This document shows, piece after piece, positions 57,101 to 64,000 of a stretch of 64,000 nucleotides of DNA; the first letter of the stretch is position 1, and the number at the start of each line of letters is the position of its first letter. This DNA comes from Craterilacuibacter sinensis (GTDB lineage: Bacteria; Pseudomonadota; Gammaproteobacteria; Burkholderiales; Chromobacteriaceae). The translations under genes were made by a program, and so were the position numbers. The notes under the pieces were generated by a model. That model did no database searches. It saw nothing but the letters and a program-made list of their open reading frames with translations, and was not told where the DNA came from. The stretch covers positions 203,855 through 267,854 of the forward strand of contig NZ_WSSB01000003.1 in assembly GCF_009831765.1 (NCBI RefSeq), given 5' to 3'.

Positions 57101-58117
57101 ATGGCAAGCATCACCCGGCGGGGCCCCTACCAGTTCCAAGCGATCATCCGTCGCAAGGGCTACCCCTCACAAACCCGCACTTTCGAAACGCGTACCGATG
57201 CTGAAGCGTGGGTGCGCTCAGTTGAATCCAAGATGGATCATGGGCAGTTTCGCGACCTGCGCCCACTCGACCGGCTGACACTTGGCGATTTATTGCAGCG
57301 CTATGCCGATGAAGTCACTCCCAGTAAGCGTGGGGTGGTCCAAGAGCGCACCCGCATTAATAAGTTACTCAGGCATTCGCTGGCGCTGCGTCCGATGTCC
57401 ACGCTGCGCGCCAGCGACTTTGCTGCTTATCGCAATGAGCGCCTCGAGCAGGTTAGTGCCAGCACCGTACGGCTAGAACTCGCGCTGCTTTCCCATTTGT
57501 ACACCATGGCGATTCGCGAGTGGTCGCTTCCTCTCGAGCATGCGCTTCAGAAAATCACCCGTCCCAAGTCTGCACCAGGACGAGAGAGGCGGCTGCAGCG
57601 GGGGGAGTTGGCATGTCTGTTTGCTGCCATCGAGACGCAGGGCGGCCGTGCCGGTCCTTGGCTTAAGGCCTGTATTCAGCTCGCGCTAGAAACTGGCATG
57701 CGTGCCGGTGAGTTGTTGAGCTTGGAGTGGCGACAAGTCGACCTAGCTTCAGCAGTCATCAAGCTGGAAATGACCAAGAACGGTACGGCCAGACTCGTTC
57801 CTTTGTCTGAAAAAGCCGAAGCGGTGCTAGCTGCTTTGCCGCAGCCGGGTCTGCGCGTCATTCCTAACTTCTACGACACCTCTGGCCTCGATCGCGCCTT
57901 CAAGCGCGCTTGTCAGGTGGCCGGAATCGAGGGGCTGCGTTTTCATGACCTACGTCACGAAGCCGCATCACGGCGTGCACCGCATGTAACTCCTCAGACG
58001 CTTGCAAAATTATTCGGTTGGAAAAATTTGCAGATGTCGATGCGCTACTACAACCCACAGATCGCCGAACTGCACGCCGCGATTGGCCGCACATCGTTGA
58101 TTACTCAACCTGGTTAA
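57101..58117 (+). CDS. Tyrosine-type site-specific integrase
   Basis: A 338-residue phage-type integrase: an N-terminal arm (SITRRGPYQFQAIIRRKGY), a SAM-like core-binding domain (about 60-150) and a catalytic domain with Arg201 (ETGMRAGELL), His282 and Arg285 (FHDLRHEA), Trp307 (GWKNL, in the His/Trp position) and Tyr316 (SMRYYNP). All catalytic residues are present. It lies 162 bp after tRNA-Asn and reads away from it, the usual layout of an element integrated at a tRNA 3' end. A GGAGAAG ribosome site precedes ATG 57101. Confidence 0.92.
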   Translation: MASITRRGPYQFQAIIRRKGYPSQTRTFETRTDAEAWVRSVESKMDHGQFRDLRPLDRLTLGDLLQRYADEVTPSKRGVVQERTRINKLLRHSLALRPMSTLRASDFAAYRNERLEQVSASTVRLELALLSHLYTMAIREWSLPLEHALQKITRPKSAPGRERRLQRGELACLFAAIETQGGRAGPWLKACIQLALETGMRAGELLSLEWRQVDLASAVIKLEMTKNGTARLVPLSEKAEAVLAALPQPGLRVIPNFYDTSGLDRAFKRACQVAGIEGLRFHDLRHEAASRRAPHVTPQTLAKLFGWKNLQMSMRYYNPQIAELHAAIGRTSLITQPG

Positions 58118-58170
58118 GCAATTGTCCGGCCCATCGTGCGGATGGTGGGCCGTTCTGGTGAGGACAAATC

Positions 58171-58377
58171 ATGAATTCGAAACAAAAGAGTAATGACGTG
58201 CGTTTATCTCCCGCTGGTCACGCTATACGAGGTAACTGCGCGTGCGAGCTACCGCCTGCCGTGCGGGAACTAGCTGACCTGCTGGCAGAACTTGCCTGCA
58301 GTCAGCTGAAAAAACAGCAAGCGCTGCAGCCGCTTGAGGAAGCAGCGCACTCCGAAAAGAAAGGGGATCGCGCATGA
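58171..58377 (+). CDS. Small protein coupled to the serine recombinase
   Basis: A 68-residue protein with LPPAVRELADLLAELACSQLKK in the middle and a charged tail. It overlaps the start of the serine recombinase gene (ATGA). Small proteins with a PAVRELADLLAE helix preceding large serine recombinases are familiar in proteobacterial mobile elements, but no function is known to me; a recombination accessory role is inferred from coupling. A GGTGAGGAC ribosome site precedes the ATG. Confidence 0.65.
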   Translation: MNSKQKSNDVRLSPAGHAIRGNCACELPPAVRELADLLAELACSQLKKQQALQPLEEAAHSEKKGDRA

Positions 58378-60038
58378 AAAAAGTCGCGATTTACGCACGC
58401 TACTCATGCGAGAAGCAAAACGAAACGTCGATTGATGATCAGCTCCGGCGCTGCCGGGAACTAGCCCAACAGTACGGGCTAGAAGTCGACGAGGCGCTGA
58501 TTTTTACCGATGCAGCGTTATCCGGACAGGCTCACGCCCTGCACAAGCGGGAGGGCTATCAGGCTTTCCACGCTGCGTGGAAACGGGGCGTGTTCGACGT
58601 GTTTATCGTCGACGAGCCGTCCCGGCTGACGCGCGATCCGGTCGAGCAAGCCCAGTTGATGAAGCAACTGGAAAACCGCCGCGTGCGCATGCTCAGTTGC
58701 GACGGCCTGGATAGCCACGTGCCCGGCTGGGAAATCCGCTTTGCTTTGCAGGGCATGATCGCACAGCAGGAAGGGCGCAACTTGCGCCATCGGGTTGGAC
58801 GTGGCATGTATGGTCAGCTGTTGCGCGGCTTCATGATCGCGACGCCAGCATACGGCTATGACTTCCGACGCGAACTGGACGCTCAGGGCAACCGGATCGG
58901 TACCCATTGGCTGATCAATGAAGTCGAAGCTGCTATCGTGCGCGAGGTGTATATGAAGCGGGAGGCTGGGCAGTCGATGCAGCAGATCGCAGCGTGGCTG
59001 AATACCGAAGGTATCGCTTGCAGCCGCAAAGCTCGTAATGAGGATGGTGGCTACTGGCGCCCGGCTCGGGTGAAGAACCTGCTCGGCAACAGCATCTATC
59101 GCGGGGTGTTTATCTGGCACGGGTCGACTACTTACGCTAAACGTGCGGCCGACCGCGGTATTGATGTAGAAACCGAGACGTTCGCGCGACCCGAACTGCG
59201 TCTGGTCAGTGATCAAACCTGGCATCGCTGCAATCAAAAAACGCACAGCCGTAGTGGTTATGGTGGCGGCAAACACGCACTGGCCGGCATCTTCCATTGC
59301 GGTTGCTGCGAGGGCATATTGGTGCTCTCTGCACAGCAGCGCTGTCGTTCGCTGTACTGTGCCAATTGCACGGTAGCCAAAAGCGCCGGGATCGAAGGGG
59401 CGTATCAAACGGTGACAATCGCAGTGGCTGGCGTCGAAAAGCTGCTGATCCATGTGTTGCAGTATTTCTTGACCCCATCGTTTGTCGACGCGTTTCGGGC
59501 GTCTTTGCAGTTGCGGCTGACAGGCGATCAGCGCCTGCAACTGGAAGATTGCCGCAAGCGGCTGACTCAACTGGAGCGTGCGCAAGCGCGGCTGTCGCAT
59601 ATGCTAGTCGGTGTCAGCGACGAAGATCCGATGCTGCAGCAGCGTTACGAAGAAACCCGCAGTAAGGTACAGGCATGCAAGATCCAGCTTGCTGAGTTGG
59701 AAACGACGCAACTGCAGGTTGACGCGCAGGCTATCGAGGCGCAGTTGCAGGCCGACCCGGCAGCACTGCTAGGCACCTTGCTGGAGGCGGACTTAGCGCC
59801 GGAACGGAAGCGCGCGTTGCTGGCCAGGCTCTTCCCGGTACTGAGCTTTGAAGGCAAAGAGGGGCGCTACCGTTCGACTTTTCAGATCAAATTTGCGGCG
59901 GGTGCTGCCCTCGCGCTGGCTAGCGGTACCGAGGTAATCGACGAGGGACACCAGACACTGCGCTTCAGTCTGCGCTATACGCCGAGTCGCAAGCTTGATC
60001 CAGATGCGCGGTGGTCGGTGGCCGAGTTGACTGGCTAA
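58374..60038 (+). CDS. Large serine recombinase
   Basis: A 554-residue large serine recombinase. The resolvase domain has nucleophile Ser11 in YARYSCEKQ and the DEPSRLTRDP segment. A recombinase domain follows (TPAYGYDFRREL, about 160), then a zinc ribbon (FHCGCCEG with YCANC, about 307-325), and a coiled-coil region (about 390-470, RLTQLERAQARLSHML). Such enzymes integrate and excise elements at att sites without host factors, or move transposons. It overlaps the small gene upstream and ends at a terminator. Confidence 0.92.
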   Translation: MKKVAIYARYSCEKQNETSIDDQLRRCRELAQQYGLEVDEALIFTDAALSGQAHALHKREGYQAFHAAWKRGVFDVFIVDEPSRLTRDPVEQAQLMKQLENRRVRMLSCDGLDSHVPGWEIRFALQGMIAQQEGRNLRHRVGRGMYGQLLRGFMIATPAYGYDFRRELDAQGNRIGTHWLINEVEAAIVREVYMKREAGQSMQQIAAWLNTEGIACSRKARNEDGGYWRPARVKNLLGNSIYRGVFIWHGSTTYAKRAADRGIDVETETFARPELRLVSDQTWHRCNQKTHSRSGYGGGKHALAGIFHCGCCEGILVLSAQQRCRSLYCANCTVAKSAGIEGAYQTVTIAVAGVEKLLIHVLQYFLTPSFVDAFRASLQLRLTGDQRLQLEDCRKRLTQLERAQARLSHMLVGVSDEDPMLQQRYEETRSKVQACKIQLAELETTQLQVDAQAIEAQLQADPAALLGTLLEADLAPERKRALLARLFPVLSFEGKEGRYRSTFQIKFAAGAALALASGTEVIDEGHQTLRFSLRYTPSRKLDPDARWSVAELTG

Positions 60039-60058
60039 CTGACAAAGGGCGGCAAAAC

Positions 60059-60086
60059 ACGGCGGGGTGAAAACCCCGCCGTTTTC
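60059..60086 (+). terminator. Terminator after the serine recombinase
   Basis: ACGGCGGGG (60059-60067) pairs perfectly with CCCCGCCGT (60074-60082), then TTTTC. The T-run is short but the stem is strong. Confidence 0.7.
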
Positions 60087-60116
60087 ATTGGGGATTTTGA
60101 CTGGCCACTTGTTACT

Positions 60117-60152
60117 ATTTTGTACTGTTTGGTTCCCAGAATAATACAAAAT
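60117..60152. repeat. AT-rich inverted repeat after the serine recombinase
   Basis: ATTTTGTA (60117-60124) and TACAAAAT (60145-60152) flank a 20-bp spacer. Its place just past a serine recombinase makes an attachment-site or regulatory role possible; neither is shown. Confidence 0.35.
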
Positions 60153-60192
60153 CATGGTCGGTTTAACAGCCTGCCCAAGCTGCGCAGAGAGT

Positions 60193-60447
60193 TCAGTCCT
60201 GCCGCTTGAGCCTTGGCTTGCTGGCGCTTTGCTGCGGTGTCGCCTCCCTGGTCATCATCAGCGGATTGACGCTCGCGATCGGCGCGATCGTCACGAACCA
60301 TTGCTCAAGCCCCAGCGTGCGTACTACTTGAATCAGCGTTCTGAGTGAAGAGCCCTGTCCATTCTTGAGGTTGCGTAAGGTGCTGACCGCACCCGCACCG
60401 AAGCCGGATTGATTTGACTGTCGCCACGCGTAATAGTCATGTGATGT
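60193..60447 (-). pseudogene. Remnant of an XRE/HipB-like regulator
   Basis: The minus strand reads SGFGAGAVSTLRNLKNGQG, SLRTLIQVVRTLGLEQWF and PRLKRQD to a stop at 60193. This matches the second half of HipB/XRE-type antitoxin regulators (recognition helix, then a VLRALGL-like helix). No start codon and no N-terminal helices are present; upstream, the frame runs into the end of the metallo-beta-lactamase-fold gene. It looks like a 5'-truncated toxin-antitoxin regulator. Confidence 0.55.
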
Positions 60448-60488
60448 GTTACGCGTGACGAAGCTACGCTCCGATATAAAACAAGTGT

Positions 60489-61493
60489 CTACATGAATCG
60501 TGCTTGTTCAACAGCGAGCCGCTCAATCGCACCGGCACGAAGCTCATCCAACTGCTTGTTCAAACCTGCCAGATCAACCAATGGATGCGGTTGGCCGGGC
60601 TGGCGTTTTTTTAGGAGCTCTTTGGCCTCTGTCAGTCCAGTGCTGAAGGGGTGAGCGGTCAGATGCACGCTAATCGGATTCTTCGAAGCATTCGCCATGG
60701 ATTTGATGCGATCAACACTGGCGATGTAAGCCTCGACCTGCTTGGCCCCGTCAATTGCATTGAGCCCAAGGCCACCAATCGTGATGGCGCGGTAGGTCTT
60801 GTCGCCATCCCGCACATCCAGTGCATAGGAGGTAGTCCCCCAAGTGTGTCCAGGCGTTGCATAAGCGTAGATCTTGGTATCCCCCACGGTCAGTACGTCA
60901 CCGTCTTTAACCAGAATGTCGGCAGCCGCAGGCATAGTCCAAGCTCCCGGTTTGCCCTGTGATTTTTGTGCGTCAGCCTGAGCTTCGCGCCATCCCTCTT
61001 CAGTCATCACAAATTGGGCATTGGTCAACGCCTTGAGTTTGGATGCCCCGCCCACATGATCGAAGTGGCCATGTGTCAACAGCACCATCTTGATGTCGGC
61101 GGGGTTGACTCCAATTTTCTTGATGTTGGCTATGAGTTGGTCTGTGTACGGTTCGTACAGCGTATCGATCAACACTGGGCCAGCGCTGGTTTTGATTAGC
61201 CATGCCGATACCCAGCAAATGCCTACGTAATATACGTTGTCGAAGGCTTGGTACGGCTCGACGTTTTGAGACTGAGTGTCGTTCATCCAGCGCTTGAGTT
61301 CCGGCGGCATTTTCCCGGTATTCCCGAAATCTTTGAAAAGCTGGTTAGTAGTGGCTGACGGGCAGCCCGTCAGCGGGCTGGCAGTGGTACTGGGCATGGC
61401 GGTGAACCCGGGGATGAGGTTTTGAGCGTGGGAAGCATTGCCTACGATGAGTGAGGTGGCTGCGAGAAGGGCGAGTAGTTTGTTCATCAACAT
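60489..61493 (-). CDS. Secreted metallo-beta-lactamase-fold hydrolase (B3-like)
   Basis: A 334-residue exported enzyme. The signal peptide ends in VGNASHA. The zinc motif LTHGHFDHVGG, a later ATPGHTWGTTSY and SVHLTAHPF give six ligands arranged as in subclass B3 metallo-beta-lactamases. Relatives include both beta-lactamases and other hydrolases such as lactonases, so antibiotic hydrolysis is unproved. Start ATG 61493 has AAGG at ideal distance; ATG 61499 sits too close to it. It is divergent from a LysR regulator with a shared palindromic region. Confidence 0.85.
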   Translation of the reverse strand: MLMNKLLALLAATSLIVGNASHAQNLIPGFTAMPSTTASPLTGCPSATTNQLFKDFGNTGKMPPELKRWMNDTQSQNVEPYQAFDNVYYVGICWVSAWLIKTSAGPVLIDTLYEPYTDQLIANIKKIGVNPADIKMVLLTHGHFDHVGGASKLKALTNAQFVMTEEGWREAQADAQKSQGKPGAWTMPAAADILVKDGDVLTVGDTKIYAYATPGHTWGTTSYALDVRDGDKTYRAITIGGLGLNAIDGAKQVEAYIASVDRIKSMANASKNPISVHLTAHPFSTGLTEAKELLKKRQPGQPHPLVDLAGLNKQLDELRAGAIERLAVEQARFM

Positions 61494-61544
61494 GTTCATT
61501 CCTTGGTGAAGAGGCTGTGGAATGAAGTATGGTTGCTTTATCTG

Positions 61545-61591
61545 GATCAATATATGCTGAAATAAGCATTTCAAGGTTGCATATATCGATC
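61545..61591. promoter_or_regulatory. Nested palindromes between the MBL and LysR genes
   Basis: The outer arms GATCAATATATGC (61545-61557) and GCATATATCGATC (61579-61591) match at 12 of 13 bases. Inside, TGAAAT-AAGC-ATTTCA (61558-61573) is a perfect second repeat. Symmetric AT-rich operators between divergent genes are typical of LysR regulators, making this the probable control site for both. Confidence 0.6.
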
Positions 61592-61606
61592 AATACAGGT
61601 GACTTA

Positions 61607-62500
61607 ATGGATCGTTTCATTGCTATGCAGGTTTTTGTGGATGTTGTGGACTTAGGCAGTCTCACCGCAGCAGCAAGCAAGTTGGATATCTCGCGGGCGA
61701 TGGCCACGCGCTATATCGCGTCGCTGGAAAAGTCACTTGGGGTTCGCCTGCTGCATCGTTCCAGCCGCAGCCTAGGTCTAACCAGTGCGGGCAACGATAT
61801 CCTTCCGTACTGTCGTCAGGTATTGGCACTGACCGATGGCATGGTTTCAGCGGTAATGGACAAGAATGCCGAGCCACATGGCCTGATCCGTGTCGCGAGC
61901 AGTATTTCCTTTGGCCAATCCTATTTGGCCGAGGCTATGTTGCGCTATTTGGCGCAATACCCCAAAACTTCAGTCGAAATGGTGTTGGCTGATCGAGCGG
62001 TCAATCTTGTTGAAGAACGAATCGATCTGGCCATCCAGGTTGGCAAGGAATTGGAGCCGGGGGTGATTGCGCGGCTGTTGACTCGTTGCCCTTCGGTGGT
62101 GTGTGCTGCCCCCAGCTATTTGGGGCGCAGGGGCACGCCACTTCAGCCCATTGATCTGATTCAGCACAATTGTCTGAACCATACGCGCCTCGGGAAAATA
62201 TGGCGTTTCGGTCCGCCTTCAGGTGCTTCGGAAAATCCGAAGTTTGAGGAGGTATCGGTATCCGGCAACTTTGCGGGCAATGACACGATGGTGTTGCTAT
62301 ATGCCGCACTAGCAGGTGAAGGCATAGCCCATTTACCCGCTTTCACCACGGCGGCACACATTCGTTCAGGTGCTTTGGTGCAGTTGCTTCCAAGCTACAG
62401 TATGCCGGAACTCGGCGTTTATGCGCTTTATGCCTCGCGCAAACATTTGGCTGCGACTACACGCACTTTGGTGGATTTTTTGATTAAAGATCTGCGCTAA
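61607..62500 (+). CDS. LysR-family transcriptional regulator
   Basis: A 297-residue LysR protein: N-terminal winged helix (MDRFIAMQVFVDVVDLGSL, AAASKLDISRAMATRYIASL, RLLHRSSRSLGLTSAG) and a C-terminal substrate-binding domain from about residue 90. ATG 61607 starts the canonical helix; upstream codons to 61529 overlap the operator candidate. It probably regulates the divergent metallo-beta-lactamase-fold gene and itself; the inducer is unknown. Confidence 0.9.
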   Translation: MDRFIAMQVFVDVVDLGSLTAAASKLDISRAMATRYIASLEKSLGVRLLHRSSRSLGLTSAGNDILPYCRQVLALTDGMVSAVMDKNAEPHGLIRVASSISFGQSYLAEAMLRYLAQYPKTSVEMVLADRAVNLVEERIDLAIQVGKELEPGVIARLLTRCPSVVCAAPSYLGRRGTPLQPIDLIQHNCLNHTRLGKIWRFGPPSGASENPKFEEVSVSGNFAGNDTMVLLYAALAGEGIAHLPAFTTAAHIRSGALVQLLPSYSMPELGVYALYASRKHLAATTRTLVDFLIKDLR

Positions 62501-62932
62501 TTTCTCACTCGACCATCAGCATGGGTACTGATTTAGCAGATGCACCATTTCCCTCATCACTTCTGCGCGAGAAACCCCGTCCTCTCAGGGTTGGGAGGAA
62601 TAGCACGGCGGGGTGTGCCGCCCCAGAATATTTGGTCGAGTTTCGCTGTGGCCCTCGGCAGTAGTGCGTTCACCGTCAGGTGCTCAACAGCCACAAGCAG
62701 GCAAGGGCCCCACTGATCAGACATGACAGACGCTCTGGTTGACTTATAACGAGCAGTTCGGTATTTTCCCGGCCTATCGAAAAGATTCTAGGCTGGTACG
62801 GTTATTCCGGCCCTCGTTATTTAACGAGATGCAGTTGCACTAATGCAAACCCACGGCACTAACCTGTAACCAGTCAGGGTGGTGCTTGCTTGTGTTTTTT
62901 AGGCACCATCCCAACATCAATCGGATGGAACA
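62501..62932. other. Gene-free region with several inverted repeats
   Basis: No intact gene is visible in 432 bp. It holds AACCC/GGGTT around 62573-62592 within a CCCCGTCCTCTCAGGGTTGG stretch that resembles 3' ends of IS200/IS605-type elements, a perfect CTCGTTA-TT-TAACGAG palindrome (62813-62828) with another TAACGAG at 62747, and GGGTGGTGC/GCACCATCCC (62877-62912, one bulge) before the next gene. Probably scarred mobile-element DNA. Confidence 0.45.
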
Positions 62933-63178
62933 ATGCAAAAAACGCCAATTATCATCATCGCTCAATTATTTATTTCTTTAATGATGGCATTTGCCATGAC
63001 CGGCATTTTCAGCCTTCTCGATCTCGTATTTAGCCTCGCATGGCTGCACACATGGGCAACTCGTTTCATCGTTGCTTGGCCCATTGCTTTTTGCCTTTCG
63101 TTAGTGATCGGAAACCTGGGTTTTAAAATTGCGTTTAAGGTATCAAACCTGCTGAAGTTACAATCCGCAGCTCAATGA
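62933..63178 (+). CDS. DUF2798 small membrane protein
   Basis: An 81-residue protein with two membrane segments (IAQLFISLMMAFAMTGIFSL and WPIAFCLSLVIGNLGFKIAF), separated by a short loop with TWATRFIVAW. This matches the two-helix DUF2798 family, which has no known function. It sits alone in accessory DNA behind an inverted repeat. Confidence 0.72.
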   Translation: MQKTPIIIIAQLFISLMMAFAMTGIFSLLDLVFSLAWLHTWATRFIVAWPIAFCLSLVIGNLGFKIAFKVSNLLKLQSAAQ

Positions 63179-63388
63179 TGCGGATCACGTCCGTCTCGTG
63201 GTAAGTGGGTTTGCAAATGACACGATCAGCTACTCACACCGCAGGCTGGGTCAAGCCGTTCATCGCCTCCGTAACCATGAACTCACTATCTCGGTCTGTT
63301 AACATTCGCACAGGAAGGTGCGCTTTGGCGAACCGGCGGCACAGGCCTTGGGCGGGCCGTGGTGGCGCTGTTGCGCAAGACAACGAGA

Positions 63389-63414
63389 CGTAGGAGAGGC
63401 TTCAGCCGCGAGCG
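63389..63414. repeat. REP-like palindrome
   Basis: GTAGGAGAGGCTTCAGCCGCGA closely resembles the GTAGGAGCGGCTTCAGCCGCGA type of short extragenic palindrome common in pseudomonads and xanthomonads. I saw only one copy in the window, between the DUF2798 and pirin genes. Confidence 0.5.
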
Positions 63415-63435
63415 CTTTTCGTGTACGAAGGGCCC

Positions 63436-64000
63436 CTACAGGGACTGCACTTCCCCCGTCTCAAACAAGCCGTCACGATAGTCTTGCAGAGTTTGCTGGA
63501 TCTCGGCGGCGGTGTTCATTACAAAAGGGCCGTGCTGCGCAATCGGCTCGTTCAAGGGCGCACCTGCCACCAGAATCACACGCGCATCCTGTGCCGCCTC
63601 AATCACCGCGCCATCCGCGCCATCATTAGCCAGAATCGCCATGAAGCGATCCGCCACGGCTTTAGCTGCTACTGAAACCTCACCACGGTAGGTGTAAAGG
63701 AAGACGTTGTGCCCGGCCGGTATGGCCTGCTCGAAGCGCGTGCCGGCGGGTAGGTGCAGGTCCAGATACAACGGTTCGGTATCCGGGCGTTGAACGGCGC
63801 CGGCCGTGCCCTGACTCTCGCCCGCGATCACGCGCACCGTCACGCCGTCCGGCGTGCGGAATTCGGGAATCGCCTCGCGCGGGATGTCGCGGTAAAAGGG
63901 CGCGATCATCTTGTTCTTCGCCGGCAGGTTCACCCACAGTTGGAAACCTTCCATCAGGGCTTCTTCCTGCTCGGGCAATTCGGAGTGGATCAGGCCGGAG
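63436..64000 (-). CDS. Pirin-family protein, 5' end outside the window
   Basis: The visible 188 residues are the C-terminal two thirds of a pirin: SGLIHSELPEQ and FQLWVNLPAKNKM at the domain junction, a C-terminal cupin (LDLHLPAGTRFEQAIPAGHN, FLYTYRGEV) and the family ending ILVAGAPLNEPIAQHGPFVMNT. Pirins are bicupins acting as quercetinases, redox sensors or regulators; the specific role is open. The frame runs off the right edge, so the start is not present. Confidence 0.88.
   Translation of the reverse strand, partial: SGLIHSELPEQEEALMEGFQLWVNLPAKNKMIAPFYRDIPREAIPEFRTPDGVTVRVIAGESQGTAGAVQRPDTEPLYLDLHLPAGTRFEQAIPAGHNVFLYTYRGEVSVAAKAVADRFMAILANDGADGAVIEAAQDARVILVAGAPLNEPIAQHGPFVMNTAAEIQQTLQDYRDGLFETGEVQSL

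Noticed and set aside
60154..60348. A 64-codon plus-strand gene after the serine recombinase
   Set aside because: The opposite strand gives a coherent XRE-like reading with better family resemblance.
62740..62912. Integron attC site
   Set aside because: TAACGAG palindromes recur, but the RYYYAAC and GTTRRRY core pair and the imperfect inner arms are absent.

Overview
The window is a GC-rich, densely packed bacterial chromosome segment. Gene content and order suggest a betaproteobacterium of the order Neisseriales (Chromobacteriaceae-like): leuC-entericidin-leuD-leuB, asd-usg, fimV upstream of truA, trpF-trpB-trpA-accD, ppiA-ppiB-lpxH, bamE divergent from fur, and fur-aat-bpt. The genus is an inference from synteny and protein style; no rRNA gene is present to confirm it.

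Layout. 1-3.1 kb: tsaD (minus), an OsmC-family gene, an FAH-family hydrolase, hslR and a small unknown gene. 3.35-7.2 kb: a tightly overlapping operon for an ECF vitamin-type transporter (PPC/DUF296 protein, S, T, two ATPases, DsrE-like protein) behind a strong leader hairpin. 7.4-13.2 kb: an MFS transporter, the leucine genes and asd. 13.3-23.5 kb: usg, two FimV-like genes, an orphan CbiQ-like protein, truA, the end of the tryptophan pathway and accD. 23.6-27.1 kb: a membrane protein, two paralogous glucosaminidase lipoproteins and cstA. 27.4-34.1 kb: pqiABC (minus), ribA (plus), a 434-bp array of 62 heptamers, lpxH, ppiB and ppiA. 34.1-39.5 kb: a broken DUF486 gene, a FadL-type porin, an acyl-CoA dehydrogenase with a PsrA/FadR-like palindrome upstream, and DUF2062, Nudix and PilZ genes. 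39.7-44.5 kb: the yeaG-yeaH-ycgB stress operon. 44.5-53.3 kb: dapB-bamE, fur-aat-bpt, a SlyB-type lipoprotein, pyrD, a nitroreductase, a MotD-like gene, sppA, gph and rluC. 53.9-56.8 kb: rne.

From 56.86 kb the character changes. A tRNA-Asn with a near-consensus promoter is followed by a tyrosine integrase, a small ORF and a large serine recombinase, then a decayed XRE-type regulator, a divergent metallo-beta-lactamase-fold/LysR pair with a palindromic operator candidate, a DUF2798 membrane protein and the 3' part of a pirin gene cut by the window edge. This looks like the left part of an integrated element or recombination hot spot; I did not find its right attachment site.

The most unusual features are the (CCCTGAT)62 array lying directly against the lpxH stop codon (G-quadruplex-capable, with 60 GATC sites and no stop codons on the G-rich strand), the ECF operon with an asymmetric degenerate ATPase pair, and the double-recombinase region. 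No CRISPR array, complete insertion sequence or rRNA operon was seen.
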